Counted from the first letter of the stretch, positions 5,454 through 12,322 are shown. The stretch is DNA of 12,873 nucleotides from CAYLZO01 sp964387775 (GCA_964387775.1 CAYLZO010000154.1:1-12873), one strand, 5' to 3'. Notes: generated from the letters alone by a model not told the origin. Numbers and translations: made by a program.

Positions 5454-8400
5454 CCTGCTCCAACATCCGTTCGAGCTGTGCGTCCGTCGAATACCCCGCC
5501 ACAATCGCCCCTGACGGGCAATGTGCCGCGCAGGTGCCGCAGCCGGTGCAAATCAGCGGGTCGATCCACGAGGCCCGCCCCGGCTCCTCGCCGACCAGTT
5601 GCGGCGCGCCAAACTCGCAGACGGTGACGCAGGTGTTGCAGGCCCGGCAGCGCGCCGGGTCGACCACCGCCGCGACAGGCGCCGCACGAGCGTCAGCGCG
5701 GCCCAGCCAGGCGGCCACCCGCGCTGACGCTGCTGCGCCGACCTTCAGCGCGTCATCCGTTGATGCGGCTGGTGGACAGAGGAAAATGCCCGGCCGGTGG
5801 GTATCGAGCCCCCCCCACGCCGCCTGCACCTGGGGCCGGTGGCCGTTTTGGCCAAAGCCGGCCAGGAGCCGCTCCGCCTCCTCCTCGTCGGCGGGAGCGA
5901 GCACCAGCGCCGACGCTCGCCACGCCCCGCCGTTCTGGCTGACAACGTAGCGGCCCTCCTCCCTTTCGAGTTGGAAGGCGTCCCCCCCGAGTCGCTGCGC
6001 GGCAATGCCCTGGCGCGCCAGCGCCTCGCGGACCGTCGCTGCCGCCGCGCCGCTGCCCAGCACCAGCGCCGAGCGCTCCAGCCGCTGGGCCTCGACCGGC
6101 CTGGGCGCCGGCACCCGCACCTTGGCCACCGCCGCCGCCGTGAGCGCCGTGGCCTTGGCCGTCGCCGCCCGGGGATCGTCGGCGTGGGCCCAGGCGCACT
6201 GTTCGCGAATATTGACAAGCTCGAAAGTTGCGAGTTGCAAGTTGCAAGTTGGGGTCAGAGCATCATGCAACTTGTTACTTGAAACTTGAAACTTGAAAAT
6301 CCCCAGGTTTTCTTTGCAGCGGACGCGCTGGTAGGTGCAACTGTAGCAGACCTGGTCGATGGCGCAGCAGGAGCAGGCGGCCAGCACGACGCGGTTGAGG
6401 TCGTGGGCGGCGATGGCCGCGTTCATCGTCTCGGCGGCCTCTGGCGAGCAAGAGAAGGGCAATACGTCGGCGTGGACCACGTCGGGCCAACGAGCTGCCC
6501 GGTCGCGCAGGGCCTCGGTGTCCACCACGCCGGCGATCTCGTCGCCGCACTGGCAGACGAACACGCCGACGCAGGCCGGGCCGTCGGCCGGCCCCGGTCG
6601 CGCCGAGATCGGCCCCGGCTGCCGCTCGGCAAAGAGGTCGAACATGGCTCGCGCCGCCGCCGCCGAGCCCGCCAGCGGATCGTCCGGCTCAACGCGGTAA
6701 ACGCCATCTTGGCTAGTTGCTAGTTGCAAGTTGCTAGTTGCAAGTGGGGCATCTTTGCCACTCGTCACTTGCCACTTGACACTTGCCACTTGACACTTGT
6801 CACTTGCCACTTGACACTTGACACTTGACACTTGTCCCTTGACACTTGCCACTTGACACCTGTCACTTGACACAATAATAGCCCCCACCTCCAGCGCCTC
6901 GATCCGCTCGTGCTGCTCGTGGATCACGGCGCCCGGCTCGCAGACCTGTTCGCAGGCCAGGCACTCGCTGCACGGCCCGCAGACCAGGCAGCGCGCGGCC
7001 TCTTTTTGCGCCTGCTTGGCCGTGTAGCCCAGCTCGACCTCGGCGTAGCTGCTCAGCCGGCGCTCCATCGAGATCGTCGGCACCGGCACGCGGGGCTTGG
7101 GCGCCAATTCCTCGTCACTCATCTCGCGGCGGGCGATGGCCACCTCGCGGGCATCGACCACCACCTCGTGGGGCTGTTGCCCCTGCAGGTAGGCGTGGAT
7201 CTCGGCCGCCGCCTTTTTTCCCATGCCGATGGCCTCGATGACGGCCTGTGGCGACGTGTCGCCCATATCGCGGGTCACGGCGTCGCCGGCGGCAAAGACG
7301 CCGGGGCGGCTGGTCATAAAGCTCAGGCCATCGACGTTGATCCGCCCGTGGCGGGTGATGGCCAGGCCGTGGTCGTCGCCCAGCGCGTCGAGGTCGGGCG
7401 CCTGGCCGATGGCCAACACCACCAGGTCTACGTCCACCACAAACTCGCTGCCGGCGATGGACACCGGGCGGCGCCGGCCGCTGCTATCGGGCTCGCCGAG
7501 CTTCATGCGCTGGCACTCCAAGCTGGTGACGCCCTGCTCCTCGTCGCCCAGGATACGGACCGGGGATACTAGATATTGGATATGGACGCCTTCGCGCTCG
7601 GCGTCTTCGATCTCTTCAGGATCGGCGGGCATTTCGGCGCGGGTGCGGCGGTAGAGGATGCGCACGTCCTCCAGGCCAAAGCGGCGCAGCGAGCGGGAAA
7701 CGTCCATGGCCGTGTTGCCGCCACCCAGGACGGCCACCCGCGTGGCCGCGCCCTTGTGCAGAATCCGCTCCAGGTCGGCCGCATACTCGGGATCGTTCGT
7801 CTGCTGCGAGAGGCTGATGGTTTGCAGCAAGTCGATGCCCTGGACCACGCCGGGCAGCTCCTCGCCCGGGATGCGCAGCGTGTAGCTCCGGTGGGCGCCG
7901 ATGGCCAGGCAGACGGCCTCGTAGCCCATCTCGAACAGCTCGTCGAGGGTGTGGGCGCCGTCGGGGCCGATGGCCGTGTCGAGCCGCACCTCGACGCCCA
8001 GGTCGGTGATGTGCCGGTACTCGCGGGCAATGACGTCGCGGGGCAGGCGGTACTCGGGGATGCCGATGGCCATCATGCCGCCGATGACGGGCAGCTTCTC
8101 AAACACCGTGACGCCGTAGCCCAGCCGCGCCAGCCGGTCGGCCACGGTCATGCCCGCGGGGCCGGCGCCCACCACAGCCACACGCTGGGAATCAGGGATC
8201 GGGGATCGGGGATCGGGGATCGGGGATCCGGTACCTGGTTCCTGATTCCCTGATACCTGATTCTCCAGCTCCCAGTCGGAGACGAAGCGCTTGAGCAGGC
8301 GGATGGCCACCGGCTGGTCCACCTCGGCGCGGCGGCAGTTGACCTCGCAGGGATGGGTGCAGATGCGGCCGCAAATGCCGGGGAAGGGGATCGCCTCGCG

Positions 8401-8913
8401 GATGAGGTCGATGGCCTCCTGGAAGCGGCCCTGGGCGATGAGGGCCACGTAGCCCTGGACGTGGATGCCGCCGGGGCAGGTGTTGGCGCAGGGGGCTTTG
8501 CCCAGCTTGTCGATGGCCGCGCAGCCCGGCTGGCCGCCGGCGCTGAGGGAAATGGCGGTCCGGCCGGTGCCGGGCACCGTCACGGGGCAGACCTCGACAC
8601 AGTCGCCACAGGCCGTGCACTTGCGCAGGTCCACGTAGCGGGGGTGCTGGCGCAGCTCGACGTGAAAGCGCCCGGGCCGCGATTGCGCCTCGGCGCGGTT
8701 GACACGCGTGTTGGTCCAGGTCGTGACGTTGGGGTGCTTGGCCACCTCCAGCAGGCGCGCATTCAGCAGGTGGGCAGGCACCGTCGCCGCGCCATTCGCG
8801 CCCAGGAAAGCTGACGGCTCCACCAGGTGAACGTTTATGCCCGAATCGGCCAGGTCCAGCGCCGCCTGGAGCCCGGCCACGCTGCCGCCGATGATGAGTG
8901 CGCCTTTGCTCAC
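5434..8913 (-). CDS. HdrA/GltD (NfnB-like) multidomain Fe-S flavoprotein
   Basis: A 1159-residue fusion. Order: HdrA FAD-type Rossmann start ALIIGGSVAGLQAALDLAD (5-23); [4Fe-4S] C99, C102, C105, C109; GltD/NfnB N-terminal cysteines C142, C146, C181, C185, C189, C193; FAD site VAVVGAGPAGM (245-255); NAD(P)H site VAVLGGGNTAMD (393-404); GVFAAGDA (538-545); cysteine cluster C642-C658; a diverged HdrA N-terminal domain (about 781-930, VGVFVCQCGDEIAGVVDT); and a C-terminal 2x[4Fe-4S] ferredoxin (C1089-C1099, C1122-C1132). It probably binds two FADs and NAD(P)H and is the electron-bifurcating hub of the operon. Odd points: the HdrA N-terminal domain is displaced downstream, and the usual cysteine motif after the first FAD strand (CSxCxLxPK-type) is replaced by TVPAHLLNARLLE. 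Three heptamer tracts are translated at 217-242, about 684-734 and 874-897. The GTG at 8913 overlaps the kor stop (GTGA). The C-terminal VLGTRL and the stop come from a heptamer arm. Confidence 0.9.
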   Translation of the reverse strand: MSKGALIIGGSVAGLQAALDLADSGINVHLVEPSAFLGANGAATVPAHLLNARLLEVAKHPNVTTWTNTRVNRAEAQSRPGRFHVELRQHPRYVDLRKCTACGDCVEVCPVTVPGTGRTAISLSAGGQPGCAAIDKLGKAPCANTCPGGIHVQGYVALIAQGRFQEAIDLIREAIPFPGICGRICTHPCEVNCRRAEVDQPVAIRLLKRFVSDWELENQVSGNQEPGTGSPIPDPRSPIPDSQRVAVVGAGPAGMTVADRLARLGYGVTVFEKLPVIGGMMAIGIPEYRLPRDVIAREYRHITDLGVEVRLDTAIGPDGAHTLDELFEMGYEAVCLAIGAHRSYTLRIPGEELPGVVQGIDLLQTISLSQQTNDPEYAADLERILHKGAATRVAVLGGGNTAMDVSRSLRRFGLEDVRILYRRTRAEMPADPEEIEDAEREGVHIQYLVSPVRILGDEEQGVTSLECQRMKLGEPDSSGRRRPVSIAGSEFVVDVDLVVLAIGQAPDLDALGDDHGLAITRHGRINVDGLSFMTSRPGVFAAGDAVTRDMGDTSPQAVIEAIGMGKKAAAEIHAYLQGQQPHEVVVDAREVAIARREMSDEELAPKPRVPVPTISMERRLSSYAEVELGYTAKQAQKEAARCLVCGPCSECLACEQVCEPGAVIHEQHERIEALEVGAIIVSSDRCQVASVKGQVSSVKCQVASDKCQVASVKWQVTSGKDAPLATSNLQLATSQDGVYRVEPDDPLAGSAAAARAMFDLFAERQPGPISARPGPADGPACVGVFVCQCGDEIAGVVDTEALRDRAARWPDVVHADVLPFSCSPEAAETMNAAIAAHDLNRVVLAACSCCAIDQVCYSCTYQRVRCKENLGIFKFQVSSNKLHDALTPTCNLQLATFELVNIREQCAWAHADDPRAATAKATALTAAAVAKVRVPAPRPVEAQRLERSALVLGSGAAAATVREALARQGIAAQRLGGDAFQLEREEGRYVVSQNGGAWRASALVLAPADEEEAERLLAGFGQNGHRPQVQAAWGGLDTHRPGIFLCPPAASTDDALKVGAAASARVAAWLGRADARAAPVAAVVDPARCRACNTCVTVCEFGAPQLVGEEPGRASWIDPLICTGCGTCAAHCPSGAIVAGYSTDAQLERMLEQVLGTRL
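6231..6298. repeat. Intragenic inverted heptamer tract (CAAGTTG / CAACTTG, AAACTTG)
   Basis: Left units CGAGTTG, CAAGTTG, CAAGTTG (6231-6251) face right units CAACTTG, TTACTTG, AAACTTG, AAACTTG (6268-6295) across a 16-nt centre. It encodes residues about 874-897 of the HdrA/GltD protein (FQVSSNKL ... NLQLATFELV) and interrupts the HdrA N-terminal-like domain just before NIREQCAW, where ordinary HdrA proteins have no insertion. Confidence 0.85.
6713..6870. repeat. Longest heptamer tract (CACTTGA-type), inside the HdrA/GltD gene
   Basis: Fifteen uninterrupted 7-bp units run from 6766 to 6870 (CACTTGC, CACTTGA, CACTTGT and close variants such as CCCTTGA and CACCTGT), preceded by one degenerate unit (6759-6765). 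A left arm in inverted orientation (CTAGTTG, CTAGTTG, CAAGTTG, CTAGTTG, CAAGTGG; 6713-6747) faces it across a short centre. It is translated as VASVKxQ-type repeats, residues about 684-734, in the linker between the cysteine cluster and the HdrA N-terminal-like domain. Fifteen units equal 105 nt, a whole number of codons. Confidence 0.9.
8188..8264. repeat. Intragenic inverted heptamer tract (GGGATCG / TGATTCC)
   Basis: Left units GGAATCA (8188-8194), GGGATCG four times (8195-8222) and GGGATCC (8223-8229) face right units TGGTTCC, TGATTCCC, TGATACC, TGATTCT (8236-8264) in inverted orientation. The centre contains adjacent palindromes GGATCC and GGTACC. It encodes residues 217-242 of the HdrA/GltD protein (NQVSGNQEPGTGS and PIPDPRSPIPDS), precisely between the GltD cysteine domain and the FAD domain. 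One right-arm unit is 8 nt long. Confidence 0.85.
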
Positions 8914-10472
8914 GTGCTCCCTCTTTCGTAACCTACTTCAAATGCCTTCACGTTCACCTCAATCGTCTTGGGCGGCACCGACTCGCGAACCGATTGGAGC
9001 ATCGCTTCCTTGCTGACGACGCCGACGAGGGCCGTCCAGAAGCCGAGCATGACGGTGTTGGCCGCGCGGCTATTGCCCAGCTCCTCGGCGAGGTGGAAGG
9101 CGGGCAGGCCGTGGGTCGTCACGCGCCTTTCGGCGTGCCGCTGGTCGTCGGGCAGCGTCACCAGCCCGTCGTCCACGAGCAGCGTGCCGCCGGGCGCCAG
9201 CGTCGGCACGTACTTGGCATAGGCCCCTTGCGACATGATGATCATGCTCGTCGGCTCGATGAGGTGGGGGTGGTGGATGGGGTCGCTGCCGATGACGACC
9301 TGGGAGCCGGCGGCGCCGCCCCGGGCTTCGGGGCCGTAACTCTGGGTGAAGCTGGCTTCGAGCTTGTCGTAGATGGCTGCTGCCTGGCCGATGATCTTGC
9401 CGGCGCTGATGATGCCCTGACCGCCCATGCCGCCCAACTGTACCTCCGTTCGCGGCACATAGTCGGTCCGCGGGGGCAGCCCAGGCCGCTCGTCGAGGGC
9501 CTTGCGGGCCGCCTGCCATCGCTTCTCGCCGACGTCGGCCAGCTTGTCCAGGGCCTTTTGCAGGTCGGGCCGGTCCTCCGCCAGGAACTTGCCCTCGACG
9601 ATCTCTTTGAGCTGGCCCTTCTCGTCCACGATCACGCCCGCGTCCTTGGGATGGGTGTCGTGGGCGATGCGGCCTACCTGCTGGTAGTACTTGAGGACCT
9701 CCAGGCCCCGCCGCCGCAGATTCTCCGGGTCGAGGCCGGCCCCCTCCCGGTTCCAGCGGGCGTAGGCCGTGGAGCAGGGGGCGATGACCTCGACGAAGCT
9801 GAAGCCGGGATGCTGCAGCGCCTCGCGCAGCGTCCACTCCATCCGCCGGGCGTGGAGCACGGTCCAGCGGGCGACGAAACTGGCGCCGCTGGCCGCCGCC
9901 AGGTAGGGAAGGTTAAACGGGTACTCGAAATTGCCGTACTGGGACGTCACGGCCCGGGCCTCGTGGGGCGTCGTCGGGCCGACCTGGCCGCCGGTCATAC
10001 CATAGTTGAAATTGTTGACGCACACGACGGTGATGTCCAGGTTCCGCCGGGCGGCGTGGATAAAGTGGTTGCCGCCGATGCCCGCGATGTCGCCGTCGCC
10101 CGAGAGCACCACGACTTTGAGCGCCGGATTGGCCAGCTTGAGGCCGGTGGCAAAGGGGATGGCCCGGCCGTGGGTCGTATGGAAGGAATCGAGCCGGATG
10201 TAGCCGGCGATCCGCCCCGTGCAGCCGATGCCCGACACGACCGCTACCTGATCCAGGTCCCAGCCCCGGTTCGTTTCCAGCCATTGCAGGGCGCTGATGA
10301 ACGTCGTCAGCGCGGTGCCCAGGCCGCAGCCCTGGCACCAGATGTGGGGCAGTCGCTCGCCCCGGAGCAACACGTCCATGGGGTGCAGGCCGGTCTCCCA
10401 ATCGCTCTCGCTGAGGGGCTCGTAGCCCAGGACGCGTAGGCGCTCGCTGCGGTCCATTGTCTCTTCCGACAT
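8910..10472 (-). CDS. korB: Fused beta-gamma subunit of 2-oxoacid:ferredoxin oxidoreductase (KorB-KorC)
   Basis: A 520-residue protein joining two normally separate subunits. Residues about 40-300 are the KorB thiamine-diphosphate subunit: PHIWCQGCGLGTAL (42-55), SGIGCTGRIAGY (80-91), the TPP motif GDGDIAGIGGNHFIHAARRN (125-144) and NNFNYGMTGGQ (153-163). After a helical linker (KRWQAARKALDERPG) comes the gamma subunit, VQLGGMGGQGIISAGKIIGQ (344-363), running to about 515. Together with KorA and the ferredoxin subunit it carries out CoA-dependent oxidative decarboxylation of a 2-oxoacid with ferredoxin reduction, or the reverse. A 2-oxoglutarate-type enzyme fits best, but the substrate is not proven. 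The ATG at 10472 is preferred (GAGGTGGAG just upstream); the upstream extension MKLETKT is repeat sequence. Its TGA overlaps the GTG of the HdrA/GltD gene. Confidence 0.92.
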   Translation of the reverse strand: MSEETMDRSERLRVLGYEPLSESDWETGLHPMDVLLRGERLPHIWCQGCGLGTALTTFISALQWLETNRGWDLDQVAVVSGIGCTGRIAGYIRLDSFHTTHGRAIPFATGLKLANPALKVVVLSGDGDIAGIGGNHFIHAARRNLDITVVCVNNFNYGMTGGQVGPTTPHEARAVTSQYGNFEYPFNLPYLAAASGASFVARWTVLHARRMEWTLREALQHPGFSFVEVIAPCSTAYARWNREGAGLDPENLRRRGLEVLKYYQQVGRIAHDTHPKDAGVIVDEKGQLKEIVEGKFLAEDRPDLQKALDKLADVGEKRWQAARKALDERPGLPPRTDYVPRTEVQLGGMGGQGIISAGKIIGQAAAIYDKLEASFTQSYGPEARGGAAGSQVVIGSDPIHHPHLIEPTSMIIMSQGAYAKYVPTLAPGGTLLVDDGLVTLPDDQRHAERRVTTHGLPAFHLAEELGNSRAANTVMLGFWTALVGVVSKEAMLQSVRESVPPKTIEVNVKAFEVGYERGST

Positions 10473-10486
10473 ACTCCACCTCGTTT

Positions 10487-10605
10487 TAGTTTCAAGTTTC
10501 AAGTTTCAAGTTGGCGCCTGACACATGACACTTGACACATGACACTTGACACTTGACACTTGACACTTGACACTTGCAACTTGTCACTTGTCACTTGCTA
10601 CTTGT
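10487..10605. repeat. Inverted heptamer tract between korA and korBC
   Basis: Left units TAGTTTC, AAGTTTC, AAGTTTC, AAGTTGG (10487-10514) face twelve right units, mainly CACTTGA and CACATGA (10522-10605), around a GGCGCC palindrome. The two arms are inverted, since CTTGAAA and CTTGACA differ at one base, so the gap could fold as a long imperfect stem. It occupies essentially all of the 111-nt gap, encodes the last residues of KorA (QVASDK) and provides its stop codon. Confidence 0.88.
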
Positions 10606-11900
10606 CCCGCTGCTTGACGGATGACGTTGAGCACGTGCTGTGGCTCCAGGATGTCGCCGCCGGCGCAGGTGGCGCTCCACACCTGGGTTTGACCACAGGC
10701 GCAGCGCTCGACCTCGCGCACGATCTGGCCCATGTTGATCTCGGGCACGACAAAGGCGCGTACGTCCTTGGCCAGCGCCCGCACCTGCTCCTCGGGGAAG
10801 GGCCAGACCGTGATGAGCCGCAGGTAGCCGACGCGCAGACCCTCGGCCCGCGCCTGCTCGATGGGCCACAGCGAGGTCCGGGCCGAGATGCCGTAGGACA
10901 CAACAACAACCTCGGCGTCGTCCAGGTAGCGATCTTCGACCTGGATGATGTCGTCGCGGTTGTTACGGATCTTGTTCACCAGGCGCTGGAGGTTTTTCTC
11001 CTGGGCGGCGGCGTTCATGGCCGGGTAGCCGCGCTCGTCGTGGGTCAGCCCGGTGACGTGGATGCGATAGCCCTCCCCGGCAGCGACCATGGGCGAGACG
11101 TAGCCGCCCCCCGCGAGGGTGGTCCCGCCGTTGCCCGTGGCCATGCCGCGATAGATGCGAAAGTGGTCGGGCTCCACGTCTCCGCGCCTCACTTCGGGCC
11201 GGTTGACGATCACGATCTCTTCCGGCGGGGGGATGACGACCTTTTCGGTCATGTGGCCCACCTCGGCGTCGGTCATGACCAGCACCGGGGTGCGATACTT
11301 TTCCGAGAGGTTAAAGGCGCGGATAGTCAGATCGAACAGCTCCTGGGGCGAGGTGGGCGCCAGGGCGATCATCTCGTAATCGCCGTGGGAGCCCCAGCGG
11401 GCCTGCATCATGTCCTGCTGGCCGACCAGCGTGGGCAGGCCGGTGGATGGCCCGCCGCGCTGGACGTTGACCAGCACGCAGGGCGTCTCCAGCATGACGC
11501 CCAGGCCCAGGTTCTCCATCATCAGCGAAAAGCCGGGGCCGCTGGTGGCCGTCATCGACTTGACGCCGGCCCACGAGCCGCCCAGGATGGCGTTCATCGA
11601 GGCCAGCTCGTCCTCCATCTGGATGTAGACGCCACCCACCTGGGGCAGCCGCACCGACATCCGCTCGGCGATCTCGGTGGCCGGGGTGATGGGATAGCCG
11701 GCAAAGAAGCGGCAGCCGGCCAGGATGGCGCCCTCGGCGGCGGCGTAATCGCCCAACAGGAAATGCTCACCGGTCAACAGGCCCCTCGGCTCCGCTCCCC
11801 TCGGCTCCGCTCCCCTCGGCTCCGCTCCCCTCGACTCCGCTCCCCTCGACTCCGCTCGGGACAGGCGGGACAGGCGGGACAGGCCCTTCTGCTCGCTCAT
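10584..11900 (-). CDS. korA: 2-oxoacid:ferredoxin oxidoreductase alpha subunit (KorA-type)
   Basis: A 438-residue alpha subunit with the conserved start LLTGEHFLLGDYAAAEGAI (41-59), AGCRFFAGYPITPATEIAE (61-79), SMTATSGPGFSLM (115-127) and QRGGPSTGLPT (147-157), followed by the domain II region ending QHVLNVIRQ. The YPITP and TSGPG loops are standard for binding the 2-oxoacid and contacting TPP in the beta subunit. Gamma-type sequence is absent; it is fused to KorB instead. The ATG at 11900 overlaps the ferredoxin stop (ATGA). Residues 6-40 (SRLSRAESRGAESRGAEPRG and repeats) come from in-frame 9-bp and 15-bp tandem repeats placed ahead of the conserved domain; the last six residues and the stop come from the heptamer tract. 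Both ends have therefore been reshaped by repeats while the core is intact. Confidence 0.93.
   Translation of the reverse strand: MSEQKGLSRLSRLSRAESRGAESRGAEPRGAEPRGAEPRGLLTGEHFLLGDYAAAEGAILAGCRFFAGYPITPATEIAERMSVRLPQVGGVYIQMEDELASMNAILGGSWAGVKSMTATSGPGFSLMMENLGLGVMLETPCVLVNVQRGGPSTGLPTLVGQQDMMQARWGSHGDYEMIALAPTSPQELFDLTIRAFNLSEKYRTPVLVMTDAEVGHMTEKVVIPPPEEIVIVNRPEVRRGDVEPDHFRIYRGMATGNGGTTLAGGGYVSPMVAAGEGYRIHVTGLTHDERGYPAMNAAAQEKNLQRLVNKIRNNRDDIIQVEDRYLDDAEVVVVSYGISARTSLWPIEQARAEGLRVGYLRLITVWPFPEEQVRALAKDVRAFVVPEINMGQIVREVERCACGQTQVWSATCAGGDILEPQHVLNVIRQAAGQVASDK
11782..11883. repeat. In-frame 15-bp x5 and 9-bp x3 tandem repeats at the korA N-terminus
   Basis: Five copies of CCCCTCGGCTCCGCT (the last two with A for G at the eighth base) at 11782-11856 are followed by three copies of CGGGACAGG at 11857-11883. 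Both periods are multiples of three, so copy-number change keeps the frame. They encode AEPRG/AESRG pentapeptides and LSR tripeptides. This differs from the period-7 family and may be a separate repeat type. Confidence 0.92.
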
Positions 11901-12205
11901 GGCTTCACCTCGATTCCGTGCCGAACCGTCACCGTGTCAGGGGTGTGCGAGCCGCCGTCCTCAACATAGATGGCGAAATCGGGACAGAGCAGGGCGCACA
12001 GGCCGCAGTTGACGCAGTGGGAATGATCGGTGATTTCAGGGGGATGATAGCCCTTGGCGTTGGTGCGCTTGGACATCACCAGCACACCCTGGGGGCAGAA
12101 CTCGACGCAGAAACCGCATCCTTTGCACCGTTCCTCGATGATGTGGACGATGCCGTGGGGCACCTGGACGCGTTCGCGATCTAGCGGTTGTCTCCAATAG
12201 CTCAC
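11897..12205 (-). CDS. korD: 2x[4Fe-4S] ferredoxin subunit of 2-oxoacid oxidoreductase (KorD-like)
   Basis: A 102-residue ferredoxin-like subunit with two complete cluster motifs, CKGCGFCVEFCP and CVNCGLCALLCP, in the regions GIVHIIEERCKGCG and HSHCVNCG. It links the TPP active site of KorAB to external ferredoxin or, here, perhaps to the Hdr module. The GTG at 12205 is chosen for the GAGGAGGA sequence a few bases upstream (12208-12215); the frame continues back to a TTG at 12235, but that part has no family similarity. It is the first gene of the operon, about 60 nt from a strong promoter, and overlaps korA by ATGA. The C-terminal tail TPDTVTVRHGIEVKP is longer than the minimal ferredoxin fold. 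Confidence 0.9.
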   Translation of the reverse strand: MSYWRQPLDRERVQVPHGIVHIIEERCKGCGFCVEFCPQGVLVMSKRTNAKGYHPPEITDHSHCVNCGLCALLCPDFAIYVEDGGSHTPDTVTVRHGIEVKP

Positions 12206-12270
12206 GGTTCCTCCTCGGTGAGTCACAAACGGCAAGCAGCAAACCGGCTTCGAGCGTATCTGGCGAACTC

Positions 12271-12299
12271 AGTATAGCAGCAGGTCACCTGATTGTCAA
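12271..12299 (-). promoter_or_regulatory. Promoter of the kor-hdr operon with spacer palindrome
   Basis: On the minus strand a perfect -35 TTGACA (12299-12294), a 17-nt spacer and a -10 TATACT (12276-12271) predict a start near 12264, giving a leader of about 60 nt before korD. The spacer contains CAGGTCACCTG (12281-12291), a palindrome with 5-bp arms around one central base, well placed for a repressor. The regulator is not in the window. Confidence 0.75.
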
Positions 12300-12322
12300 C
12301 AAGCTTGCACACAAAAGTTTCC

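Noticed and set aside
6713..6870. CRISPR array
   Set aside because: The units are contiguous 7-mers without spacers, lie inside a coding frame, and no cas genes are present.
3767..8264. Frameshifts or assembly errors at the repeat tracts in hdrCB and the HdrA/GltD gene
   Set aside because: Conserved family motifs continue in the same frame on both sides of every tract, so the genes are intact through them.
8898..10439. 513-codon plus-strand frame opposite korBC
   Set aside because: Antisense to an unmistakable TPP/gamma subunit; the translation shows no family motifs.
10560..11969. 469-codon plus-strand frame opposite korA
   Set aside because: Antisense shadow of korA; the apparent LRSPRLRSPRLRS repeat is the reverse reading of the 15-bp repeats.
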